From: Pseudomonas tructae
GTDB taxonomy: Bacteria; Pseudomonadota; Gammaproteobacteria; Pseudomonadales; Pseudomonadaceae
Length of the DNA: 64,000 nt
Reading direction: 5' to 3'
NCBI RefSeq assembly: GCF_004214895.1
Contig: NZ_CP035952.1
Coordinates: 1,116,001 to 1,180,000 of the forward strand
The notes below the pieces were generated by a model. That model had not been told where the DNA came from, searched no databases, and saw nothing but the letters and a program-made list of their open reading frames with translations. The position numbers and the translations under genes are program-made. Shown in pieces: positions 57,820 to 64,000 of the stretch (position 1 is its first letter; every line of letters starts with the position of its first letter).

Positions 57820-58437
57820 ATGAATTCGTGGTGCAAAGCTGGTATCGGTGCAGGGCTTTTACTGACAGTGCTCGCAGTCACTCAGGCCCGGGCCGAAGAG
57901 CGTGACCTGCATCTGTTTGCCCAGTGGGCGGGCGATCACCAGACCCGGCCGTTTCGCCAGATGCTGGTGGACGCGCGCCTGTATGGCGTGGTGCCGATTC
58001 ATCAACTGCTACGCTCGGCCAGTGACTGGCGCTTGTGCAGGGCCGAGCCCTTTGCGGTGGCGCCAACGGCGCAGTGGCCGGCGGTGCGCTCGACACTGCT
58101 GTTGCTCAAGACCCTGGGCGAGCAAGGCGCGCTCAAACAGTACGAAGTGGTGTCGGCTTACCGCAACCCGGTGCTCAACCGTTGTGCCGGAGGCGCCGAG
58201 GCCAGCGCCCATACCCGGGCCTTTGCGGTCGACCTGTTGCTGCCGAACTGGGCCGATCCGACGCCGCTGTGCAGCTTCTGGCAAGTGCATGGCAAGGACT
58301 GGAACATGGGCCTGGGGCGTTACCCGTCAGGGCGCATTCACATCGACACGGCGGGGTTCCGCACCTGGGGTGGTGATTTCAGTGCCGGTTCCTCCTTCTG
58401 CGCCCCGGCGGTGGCCGGCAAGGCTCAGGTCAGGTGA
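57820..58437 (+). CDS. M15-type D-Ala-D-Ala carboxypeptidase-like protein
   Basis: A 205-residue periplasmic protein with a signal peptide (GAGLLLTVLAVTQARAEE). Zinc-peptidase residues appear as SAYRNPVLNRCAGGAEASAHTRAFAVDLLLP (His, Asp) and GRIHIDTAGFRTWG (His), as in the M15A_3 family that trims peptidoglycan stems. ATG 57820 has GGGGAG upstream. It overlaps the following convergent LysR gene by 13 bases. Confidence 0.88.
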   Translation: MNSWCKAGIGAGLLLTVLAVTQARAEERDLHLFAQWAGDHQTRPFRQMLVDARLYGVVPIHQLLRSASDWRLCRAEPFAVAPTAQWPAVRSTLLLLKTLGEQGALKQYEVVSAYRNPVLNRCAGGAEASAHTRAFAVDLLLPNWADPTPLCSFWQVHGKDWNMGLGRYPSGRIHIDTAGFRTWGGDFSAGSSFCAPAVAGKAQVR

Positions 58438-59303
58438 GCCAGGCAGGCGTGTGATTGTTCTATCACCCACTGGGCGAAACAGCGGCTTTTGTCATCGTCA
58501 AGAATCGCCTGGGGGCTGAGCAGGTAGTAGGCCGACTGGTCCTGGATAAAGCCGCGCGGCGCCTGCAACTGGCCGCTGTCGATTTCATCCTGGACCATCA
58601 GGCGCGAGGCCATGGCCACGCCCAGCCCTGCTGCGGCGGCCTGGATGCACAGGTAGAAGTGTTCGTAATCGGCGCGGCTGCTGCCCTTGGCCGATTCGCC
58701 CGCCTGGCGCAGCCAGGTGTTCCAGGCATGGGGGCGCGATCCGCTGTGCAGCAGGCGTTGGCCGGCCAGGCCGTGTTTGGGCAGGGCGTGCCCGGCACTG
58801 CACACCGGGCCGACCCATTCGTCGCAGATCTTCAGTGCATGCAGGTTGGCGTCCCAGTGAAAGTCATCACGGCGCAGGGCCAGGTCGACACCGCTACGGG
58901 CAAAGTCGATCGGCCCGCCCGCCGCCACCAGGTGCAGATGAATATCCGGGTGAGAGGCATGAAAGGCTGGCAGCCGCGGGATCAACCAGCGCATGGCGAT
59001 GGTCGGTTCGCACGACAGTACCAGCACGTTCTCCCGTGCTTGCTGCTGCAGGCGGTACACCGCACCTTCCAGTTGCTCAAAGATCGACAGGGTGGTGCCG
59101 TGCAGGGCGCGTCCGGCCGCAGTGAGGAAGATGGCCCGGTTGCGTCGCTCGAACAGTTGCACCCCCAGCGACTCCTCCAGCAGGCGCACCTGCCGGCTTA
59201 CCGCGCCGTGGGTGACATTGAGCAGTTCGGCGGCGCGCACGAAGCTCTGGGTTTGCGCGGCAACGTCGAAGTAGCGAAAGGCGGACAGCGCAGGCAATTT
59301 CAT
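58425..59303 (-). CDS. LysR-family transcriptional regulator (GcvA-like)
   Basis: A 292-residue regulator. The N-terminal helix-turn-helix is SAFRYFDVAAQTQSFVRAAELLNVTHGAVSRQVRLLEESLG. The effector domain (about 90-290) contains LVLSCEPTIAMRWLIPRLPAFHASHPDIHLHL. ATG 59303 begins the canonical MKLPALSAFRYF. Divergent from a LysE exporter across 123 bases, so it probably controls that gene. Confidence 0.92.
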   Translation of the reverse strand: MKLPALSAFRYFDVAAQTQSFVRAAELLNVTHGAVSRQVRLLEESLGVQLFERRNRAIFLTAAGRALHGTTLSIFEQLEGAVYRLQQQARENVLVLSCEPTIAMRWLIPRLPAFHASHPDIHLHLVAAGGPIDFARSGVDLALRRDDFHWDANLHALKICDEWVGPVCSAGHALPKHGLAGQRLLHSGSRPHAWNTWLRQAGESAKGSSRADYEHFYLCIQAAAAGLGVAMASRLMVQDEIDSGQLQAPRGFIQDQSAYYLLSPQAILDDDKSRCFAQWVIEQSHACLAHLT

Positions 59304-59426
59304 ATCTGTGAGAAAAACTAGCGGATTTGCTTCACTATAAATCGCTTTTTGCCTTACCCGAAGCTTTCGATAATGTCGGCGCGCAGAGCTATCTGTGCAT
59401 TGGCCTAGCAGATCGAGGAGCTTTAC

Positions 59427-60041
59427 GTGAATGAACTCATAGCCGTTGCCCTGTTTACCGTGCTGGCGGTGATCAGCCCGGGGGCCGACTTTGCCATGGT
59501 CACCCGCAGCAGTTACGCCTTTGGCCGCCGGGCGGGCCTGGCGGCAGCCTTGGGCATTGCCCTGGGCGTACAGGTGCATGTGCTCTACACCGTGTTGGGC
59601 ATCGCGGTGATCATCAGCCAGAGCCCGGCGCTGTTCCTGGCCATGAAGGTGCTGGGGGCGGGGTACCTGATCTATCTTGGCTACAAGTCACTGACCAACA
59701 CCACGCGGATTTCCCTGGAGGGTGCCAACGCCAGCCAGCTAGGCGTGCTGGCGGCCTTGCGCTCAGGCTTTCTGACCAACGCCCTGAACCCCAAGACCAT
59801 GCTGTTTGTGGTCAGTGCCTATACCCAGGTGGTACAGCCAGGCAGCTCGCTGGCAATCAACTTCGGCTATGGCGCGTTCATGTCGTTTGCCCACTGGTTG
59901 TGGTTCAGCCTGGTGGCGGTGTTTTTTTCTAGCACAGTCTTGCGCCGGGCCATGCTCGAGCGGCAGCGTCTGGTCGATCGGGTGATCGGCGTGGCGTTGA
60001 TTGGTCTGGGGCTGGCGGTAGTGTTCGCCAATGTGCGCTAA
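59427..60041 (+). CDS. LysE/RhtB-family amino-acid exporter
   Basis: A 204-residue inner-membrane exporter with about six helices. The family start ALFTVLAVISPGADFAMVTRSSYAFGRRAGLAAALGIALG is present, with NALNPKTMLFVVSAYTQVV. GTG 59427 has GAGGAG 6 bases upstream. The substrate cannot be told; threonine or homoserine lactone-like RhtB substrates are typical. Confidence 0.92.
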   Translation: MNELIAVALFTVLAVISPGADFAMVTRSSYAFGRRAGLAAALGIALGVQVHVLYTVLGIAVIISQSPALFLAMKVLGAGYLIYLGYKSLTNTTRISLEGANASQLGVLAALRSGFLTNALNPKTMLFVVSAYTQVVQPGSSLAINFGYGAFMSFAHWLWFSLVAVFFSSTVLRRAMLERQRLVDRVIGVALIGLGLAVVFANVR

Positions 60042-60068
60042 GCGGGGAGGGTAAAAATCGCAGGCAAG

Positions 60069-60102
60069 AAAAAAGGGCTTACCTTGCGGTAAGCCCTTTT
60101 TA
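60069..60102. terminator. bidirectional terminator between lysE-type gene and tRNA-Met
   Basis: Stem AAAAAGGGCTTACC / GGTAAGCCCTTTTT with loop TTGC; A/T runs on both sides serve both directions. Confidence 0.92.
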
Positions 60103-60107
60103 GTACT

Positions 60108-60184
60108 TGGTGGCTACACAGGGACTTGAACCCCGGACCCCAGCATTATGAATGCTATGCTCTAACCAACTGAGCTATGTAGCC
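60108..60184 (-). tRNA. tRNA-Met (CAT), elongator type
   Basis: Cloverleaf of 77 nt including encoded CCA: acceptor GGCTACA/TGTAGCC, D-arm AGCTCAGTTGGTTAGAGCA, anticodon loop TTCATAA with CAT, T-loop GGTTCAAGTCC. The sequence is close to elongator tRNA-Met, not to tRNA-Ile2 (which also has CAT) or to initiator tRNA. Confidence 0.95.
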
Positions 60185-60277
60185 AAGTGGCGCGCATTAT
60201 TCGCCTGAAACGGATTTGTGTCAACACTCTTTTTAAAAAAAATTAACGCGCGATCAACCGCTTAGCCGTAAACGGGC

Positions 60278-62692
60278 TCAGAAGTCGTATTTGAACGTGG
60301 TCATCAGGTTACGCGGCGCCCCGTAGTTGCCATAGGACGACGCCATGGAGTAGTACTCGCGATCGAAGACGTTGTTGAGGTTGACCGTGGCACTGAGGTT
60401 TTCGCTGATGTTGTAGCGCGCCATCAGGTTGACCAGTGCGTAGCTGCCCTGGTCGAAGCTGTGCAGGTCGGTGCCAACCTTGCTTTGCCAGTTGACGCCG
60501 CCACCCACGGTGACTTTGTCGAGCACCCCGGGCAGGCGGTAGCTGGTGAAGGTCTTGAGGCTGTGACGCGGATACACCGTGGCGATACGTTCATCCTGGT
60601 TGTCGGTGGTCAGGGTGTAAGTGTAGCCCGCCGAAGCCTGCCAGCCTTCGGCCAGCTCGCCGTTGAGCTCCATCTCCAGGCCTTTGGAGGTGGTGTCCTG
60701 CTTGGCCTCGTAGACGTTGTCATGCACCCAGATCGCCAGGTTGTCCTGTTCGAGCTTGAACAGCGCCAGGCTCGAGTTCAGCCTGCCGTCGAAATGGCTG
60801 CCCTTGACCCCCATCTCGTAACCGATACCTTGCATCGGGTCGAGCGGCTTGTTGTTCTCGTCGGTGACCCAGGAGGCTTGCGGGTTGAAGATCTTGGTAT
60901 AGCTTGCATACAGCGCCCAGGTTTCATCCAGGTCGTAGACTACCCCGGCATAGGGGATGAACACGCCGGTCTCTTTACGGTTGACCTCGGTCTTTTCACC
61001 ACCGTACGGGCGATCTTCGGTGTCACGCTTCCAGTCGATCACCCGGCTGCCGAGAATCAGGTTGAGGTCGTCGCTCAGGTGCAGGCGCGAGGTGAGGTAG
61101 GCGGCGTACTGGGTTTCTTCCATCGACGATTTGCCGCTGATGGTCCAGTCCGGCTTGGGCTGCTTGCCGTCCCAGTCGAAGATGTTGTCAACCGCAGCCC
61201 CAGGGGTGGCGTTGTAGTCGTAGCGCCAGCCGCCCCAGCTCGGTACGTTTTCGTTGTACTTGGACAGGGTCACGCCGCCAATCAGTTCATGCTCGCGACC
61301 GAACAGGTTGAATGGGCCGGTCAGGTACAGGTCAAGGTTGTCCTGGCGTGGTGTACCGGAAAAACGCACCGGCAGTTGGGTCAGGCCGCTGCCGTCGGGT
61401 TGCAGGTTACCCATGAGAAAGCCGAACACTTCATCGAACTTGTTCTCGGAATGGCTGTACTCGATCTTGCCGCTCCAGCCATTGCCCAGTTGCTGCTCCA
61501 CCGAGGCGAAGTAGCTGGTCTGTTCGTGGTCGTTGTACGACCAGTCCGGGGCCATGTTGATCGAGCGATTGAGGTTGCTGCGTTCGCCTGTGCTGAAGCG
61601 GGTCGGCAGGCCGGTGCGCAGCGGCGAGTCGACGTCGGTGCGCTGGTAGCTGAAGCCCATGGTCAGCAGGGTGTCTTCGCTCAGATCGAGCTCGGTGATG
61701 CCATACAACAGTTGGCTCTCCAGCTTATAGCGGTCGATCCAGGCGCCTTCGGTCTTGTAGTCGGCCACCAGGCGGCCACGCACGTTGCCGCTTTCGGTCA
61801 GCGGTCCGGAGACGTCGAAGCCTGTGCCATAGCGATCCCAGGTGCCTGCCGAGCCGGTGACGCTGGCCTGGCCTTCGGCGGTCGGGCGCTTGCGGATCAG
61901 GTTGATGGTCGCCGACGGGTTACCCATGCCGCTGATCAGGCCGCTGGCGCCGCGCACGATCTCGATACGGTCGTACATCGCCATGCTTTGGGTGTAGTTG
62001 TCCATCCGCGTCACGGTCGGCACACCGTCGATCTCGTAGTTCTGGATGACGAAGCCGCGCGAGTAGTAGCTGTCGGTCTCGGCGCCCAGGCCGTCGCGCA
62101 CGACAATTACCCCCGGGGTCGCTTCAAGGGCATCACTGAGATTGGTCAGGCGCTGGTCATCCAGGCGCTGGCGGGTCATCACGGTCAGCGACTGCGGAGT
62201 TTCCTGCGGGGTGAGGTTGAGCCGCGTCGAGCTACTGGAGGAGTAGGTGGTGTACAGCCCGGTGCCTTCGGTGGTGGAGCCCGGGGCCTTGCCGGAAATG
62301 CTCACGGCATCCAGTTGCAAGGCGCTGCCCAGTTCCATCGGCAGGTCGATGACGAAGCTGCTGGCGTTGGGTTGGCTCAAGCGCGCGCTGCTGCCAGCAG
62401 TCAGTGCCTGCAGCGCCTGGGTCGGGCTCATGCGGCCCTTGACCCCCGGCGATGAGCGCCCGGCCAGCTGGTTGGCGTCGTAGATCACCTGCAGCCCGCT
62501 TTGGGCGCTGAATTGGTCCAGGGCATCGGCCAAGGGTTGCGCCGGGATGTTGAAGTCCAGCGCTTGGGCCTGGGCCTGGGCAGATTCGGCGGCCTGCACC
62601 GGCAGGCCCAGGGTTACGCTAAACAGGCTGGCGGCAAGAATGGCGCGGGCCAGCGGCAGACGGCTGAATCGGAAATCGCGTGGGTACTGCAT
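60278..62692 (-). CDS. TonB-dependent siderophore receptor with STN signalling domain
   Basis: Outer membrane receptor of 804 residues, FpvA/FoxA type. Signal peptide ILAASLFSVTLGLPVQAAE; STN domain about 40-115 (LDFNIPAQPLADALDQFSAQSGLQVIYD) for contact with FecR; plug ETPQSLTVMTRQRLDDQRLTNLSDALEATPGVIV; barrel ending TTFKYDF. Siderophore not identified from sequence. The cognate FecR and sigma genes lie immediately upstream. Full length. Confidence 0.93.
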   Translation of the reverse strand: MQYPRDFRFSRLPLARAILAASLFSVTLGLPVQAAESAQAQAQALDFNIPAQPLADALDQFSAQSGLQVIYDANQLAGRSSPGVKGRMSPTQALQALTAGSSARLSQPNASSFVIDLPMELGSALQLDAVSISGKAPGSTTEGTGLYTTYSSSSSTRLNLTPQETPQSLTVMTRQRLDDQRLTNLSDALEATPGVIVVRDGLGAETDSYYSRGFVIQNYEIDGVPTVTRMDNYTQSMAMYDRIEIVRGASGLISGMGNPSATINLIRKRPTAEGQASVTGSAGTWDRYGTGFDVSGPLTESGNVRGRLVADYKTEGAWIDRYKLESQLLYGITELDLSEDTLLTMGFSYQRTDVDSPLRTGLPTRFSTGERSNLNRSINMAPDWSYNDHEQTSYFASVEQQLGNGWSGKIEYSHSENKFDEVFGFLMGNLQPDGSGLTQLPVRFSGTPRQDNLDLYLTGPFNLFGREHELIGGVTLSKYNENVPSWGGWRYDYNATPGAAVDNIFDWDGKQPKPDWTISGKSSMEETQYAAYLTSRLHLSDDLNLILGSRVIDWKRDTEDRPYGGEKTEVNRKETGVFIPYAGVVYDLDETWALYASYTKIFNPQASWVTDENNKPLDPMQGIGYEMGVKGSHFDGRLNSSLALFKLEQDNLAIWVHDNVYEAKQDTTSKGLEMELNGELAEGWQASAGYTYTLTTDNQDERIATVYPRHSLKTFTSYRLPGVLDKVTVGGGVNWQSKVGTDLHSFDQGSYALVNLMARYNISENLSATVNLNNVFDREYYSMASSYGNYGAPRNLMTTFKYDF

Positions 62693-62717
62693 GTGTCCTC
62701 CCCCAGAGAATACAAAC

Positions 62718-62736
62718 GATAATGCTTCTTATGTGG
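62718..62736. promoter_or_regulatory. weak Fur-box-like site upstream of the siderophore receptor gene
   Basis: GATAATGCTTCTTATGTGG matches about 11 of 19 positions of the Fur consensus; 26-44 bases upstream of the receptor start. Lower quality than the other Fur-box-like sites. Confidence 0.35.
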
Positions 62737-62793
62737 AGGTGTGACGCAGCAGGCACGGCAATTACCGAATGCGCGCAAAGTTTTTTTTATGGC

Positions 62794-63735
62794 TCAGCGC
62801 ACGATGACCCATTGCCCGGCCAGATTGCTCACGTTGAGGTTCTGGGTACGCGCCAGGGCATCGATGGCACTGCCGGCCTGGTCGAGGTTGAAGCTGCCAC
62901 TGACTCGGCGCCGACCGACTTGTTCGTCGATGTACAGCAGGCGACTGCCCTGGTACTGGGCAAGTTGCTCCAGCACCTGGCGCAATGGCACTTCACGGAC
63001 CCGCAGTTGCCCTTCGCGCCAGGCCAGCAAGCGTTCGGCATCGACTTTCTCGACCTGGTCCAGGCGACTGCCGCTCAGGGTTACGCGTTCACCGGGGGCA
63101 AGCATGCGTTTGTCACCGGCGCTGCTGACCTCGACCTTGCCCTTGAGCAGTACCACTTCATCGTGATCGCGACCGCGGCTGACCGAGAAGCGCGTACCCA
63201 ATACCTGCACCTGGGCGTCATCGATGTCGACCACGAAGGGCCGACCGTCATGGGTCACTTCAATGAACATCTGCCCTTGCACCAAACGCAGCTTGCGCAC
63301 CGGTCCGCGCAGGTCGACATCCACCGCACTGGCACTGTCCAGGGTCAGCCGCGAGCCATCGGCCAGCTGGATCTGCCGGCGCTCGCCAACGGCGGTGGCA
63401 ACATCGCTGTTCAGGCGCTGCAGCAACGGCAGCTGCAGCATGACCAGGCCACTGATCAGCAAGATGCTCGCCGCCACTGCCCAACCGCCCCAGGAGCGCG
63501 GCGCGGCGCGGCGTTCGATCTTGTGCAGGCGACGCGCCGGCAGTTCCAGCTGTTGCCAGAACAGCTCGACCTCGGCAAAGGTCCGGGCGTTTTCGGGGGC
63601 CTGGCGCCACTGTTCGAAGGCCTGGCGCTCTTCGACGCTGAGGTCGCTGGCACGCAGCCGGGTAAACCAGTCCAGGGCTTGTTGTTCCCGGTCGCCTGGT
63701 TCGCTTGGATGAGGTGTGTTGGGCGATGGGTTCAT
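62794..63735 (-). CDS. FecR-family anti-sigma factor
   Basis: Inner-membrane regulator of 313 residues: cytoplasmic DUF4880 domain (EQQALDWFTRLRASDLSVEERQAFEQWRQAPENARTF), transmembrane segment about 85-107 (WAVAASILLISGLVMLQL), periplasmic FecR domain (RRQIQLADGSRLTLDSASAVDV) and a C-terminal STN-like tail. Start overlaps the sigma gene stop (ATGA). It pairs with the receptor at 60278. Confidence 0.93.
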   Translation of the reverse strand: MNPSPNTPHPSEPGDREQQALDWFTRLRASDLSVEERQAFEQWRQAPENARTFAEVELFWQQLELPARRLHKIERRAAPRSWGGWAVAASILLISGLVMLQLPLLQRLNSDVATAVGERRQIQLADGSRLTLDSASAVDVDLRGPVRKLRLVQGQMFIEVTHDGRPFVVDIDDAQVQVLGTRFSVSRGRDHDEVVLLKGKVEVSSAGDKRMLAPGERVTLSGSRLDQVEKVDAERLLAWREGQLRVREVPLRQVLEQLAQYQGSRLLYIDEQVGRRRVSGSFNLDQAGSAIDALARTQNLNVSNLAGQWVIVR

Positions 63736-64000
63736 GGCAAGTCAGTCTTGTTTCGGTTATGCAGGGCCGCCGCGGCGCAATGGCTCAGGGCTTTGTTCAG
63801 ATGACGTTCGACCGCACGGGGGTCCAGCCCAAGGCGTGCGCCGATGTCCTTGTAGCTCAGCTGTTCGACCCGGGCGAGCAAGAACACCTCGCGGGTCGGC
63901 GAAGGCAAGCCGTCGATCAGGCGTTCAAGATGGTCAAGGGTATTTCCGGCCACGGCACTGCGCTCGGGTGAGGTTTCGTTGAGCAGTTGCTCCAGCGCCT
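63732..64000 (-). CDS. FecI-family ECF sigma factor, 5' end outside the window
   Basis: Only the C-terminal part (about 90 residues) is here. Region 4 is visible: LIDGLPSPTREVFLLARVEQLSYKDIGARLGLDPRAVERHLNKALSHC. The frame stays open to the window end. First gene of the sigma-FecR-receptor operon. Confidence 0.9.
   Translation of the reverse strand, partial: ALEQLLNETSPERSAVAGNTLDHLERLIDGLPSPTREVFLLARVEQLSYKDIGARLGLDPRAVERHLNKALSHCAAAALHNRNKTDLP

Noticed and set aside
60108..60184. tRNA-Ile2 with a lysidine-modified CAT anticodon
   Set aside because: Acceptor stem GGCTACA and arms resemble elongator tRNA-Met rather than the GGCCCC-type tRNA-Ile2.
60108..62692. Genomic island integrated at the tRNA-Met gene
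   Set aside because: No integrase and no duplicated tRNA 3' end seen; flanking genes are ordinary.

Overview
The window looks like chromosomal DNA of a Pseudomonas of the putida/fluorescens lineage. This is inferred from high GC at third codon positions, gene orders that match Pseudomonas (hasISRADEF, fklB-ispB-rplU-rpmA-obgE-proB-creA, mksBEF-holD-rimI-carbonic anhydrase), and many copies of a Pseudomonas-type REP palindrome. There is one tRNA gene, no rRNA, no CRISPR array, and no complete prophage or insertion sequence.

Layout. (1) 1-1124 is the end of radA. (2) 1163-8479 is a HlyB/HlyD/TolC type I secretion operon with its own sigma-70 promoter. It holds an extra small membrane-anchored protein and an RTX substrate gene broken by two compensating frameshifts. 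(3) 8570-18565 is a complete haem-acquisition locus: sigma factor HasI, anti-sigma HasS, receptor HasR, haemophore HasA and a second type I exporter HasDEF. Fur-box-like sites precede hasI and hasR, and a coding-like remnant lies between hasS and hasR. (4) 18728-19894 is a Fic enzyme with a built-in inhibitory motif and a C-terminal winged helix; its leader carries a repeated TTTGAC motif and its base use is less GC-biased than its neighbours. (5) 19954-25634 has an NCS2 purine permease, a PilZ protein and a cstA/btsT-yjiX-yjiA operon whose transporter gene carries an in-frame amber codon. (6) 25676-28365 has two tandem paralogous unknown genes downstream of glyA, separated by a decayed copy of the glyA 3' end. 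(7) 28517-38738 has a large PAS-GGDEF-EAL protein, ettA, gdhA, a small lipoprotein, a DUF4105 protein and a DUF3015 protein. (8) 39015-49520 has a Lon-like protease followed by housekeeping genes (UPF0114, fklB, ispB, rplU, rpmA, obgE, proB, creA), with a Fur-box-like site in front of a small PA4570-type gene. (9) 49595-54391 is the condensin operon mksB-mksE-mksF without a nuclease partner. (10) 54571-60041 has holD-rimI, a carbonic anhydrase, two secreted proteins, and a LysR regulator divergent from a LysE exporter. (11) 60108-64000 has tRNA-Met and a second iron-signalling operon (FecI-type sigma, FecR, STN-containing TonB receptor) running off the window end.

How it fits together. Iron and haem supply is the main theme: two sigma/anti-sigma/receptor cassettes and four Fur-box-like palindromes. 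Protein export by type I systems is the second theme, with two separate ABC/adaptor/TolC sets of which only the Has set has an evidently intact substrate. Two genes, the RTX substrate and cstA, are interrupted by small lesions that could be true mutations or sequence errors. Most features are ordinary core genome. The less described material is the glyA-linked gene pair with its duplicated glyA tail, the small protein inside the first secretion operon, the coding-like remnant after hasS, and the Fic leader repeats.
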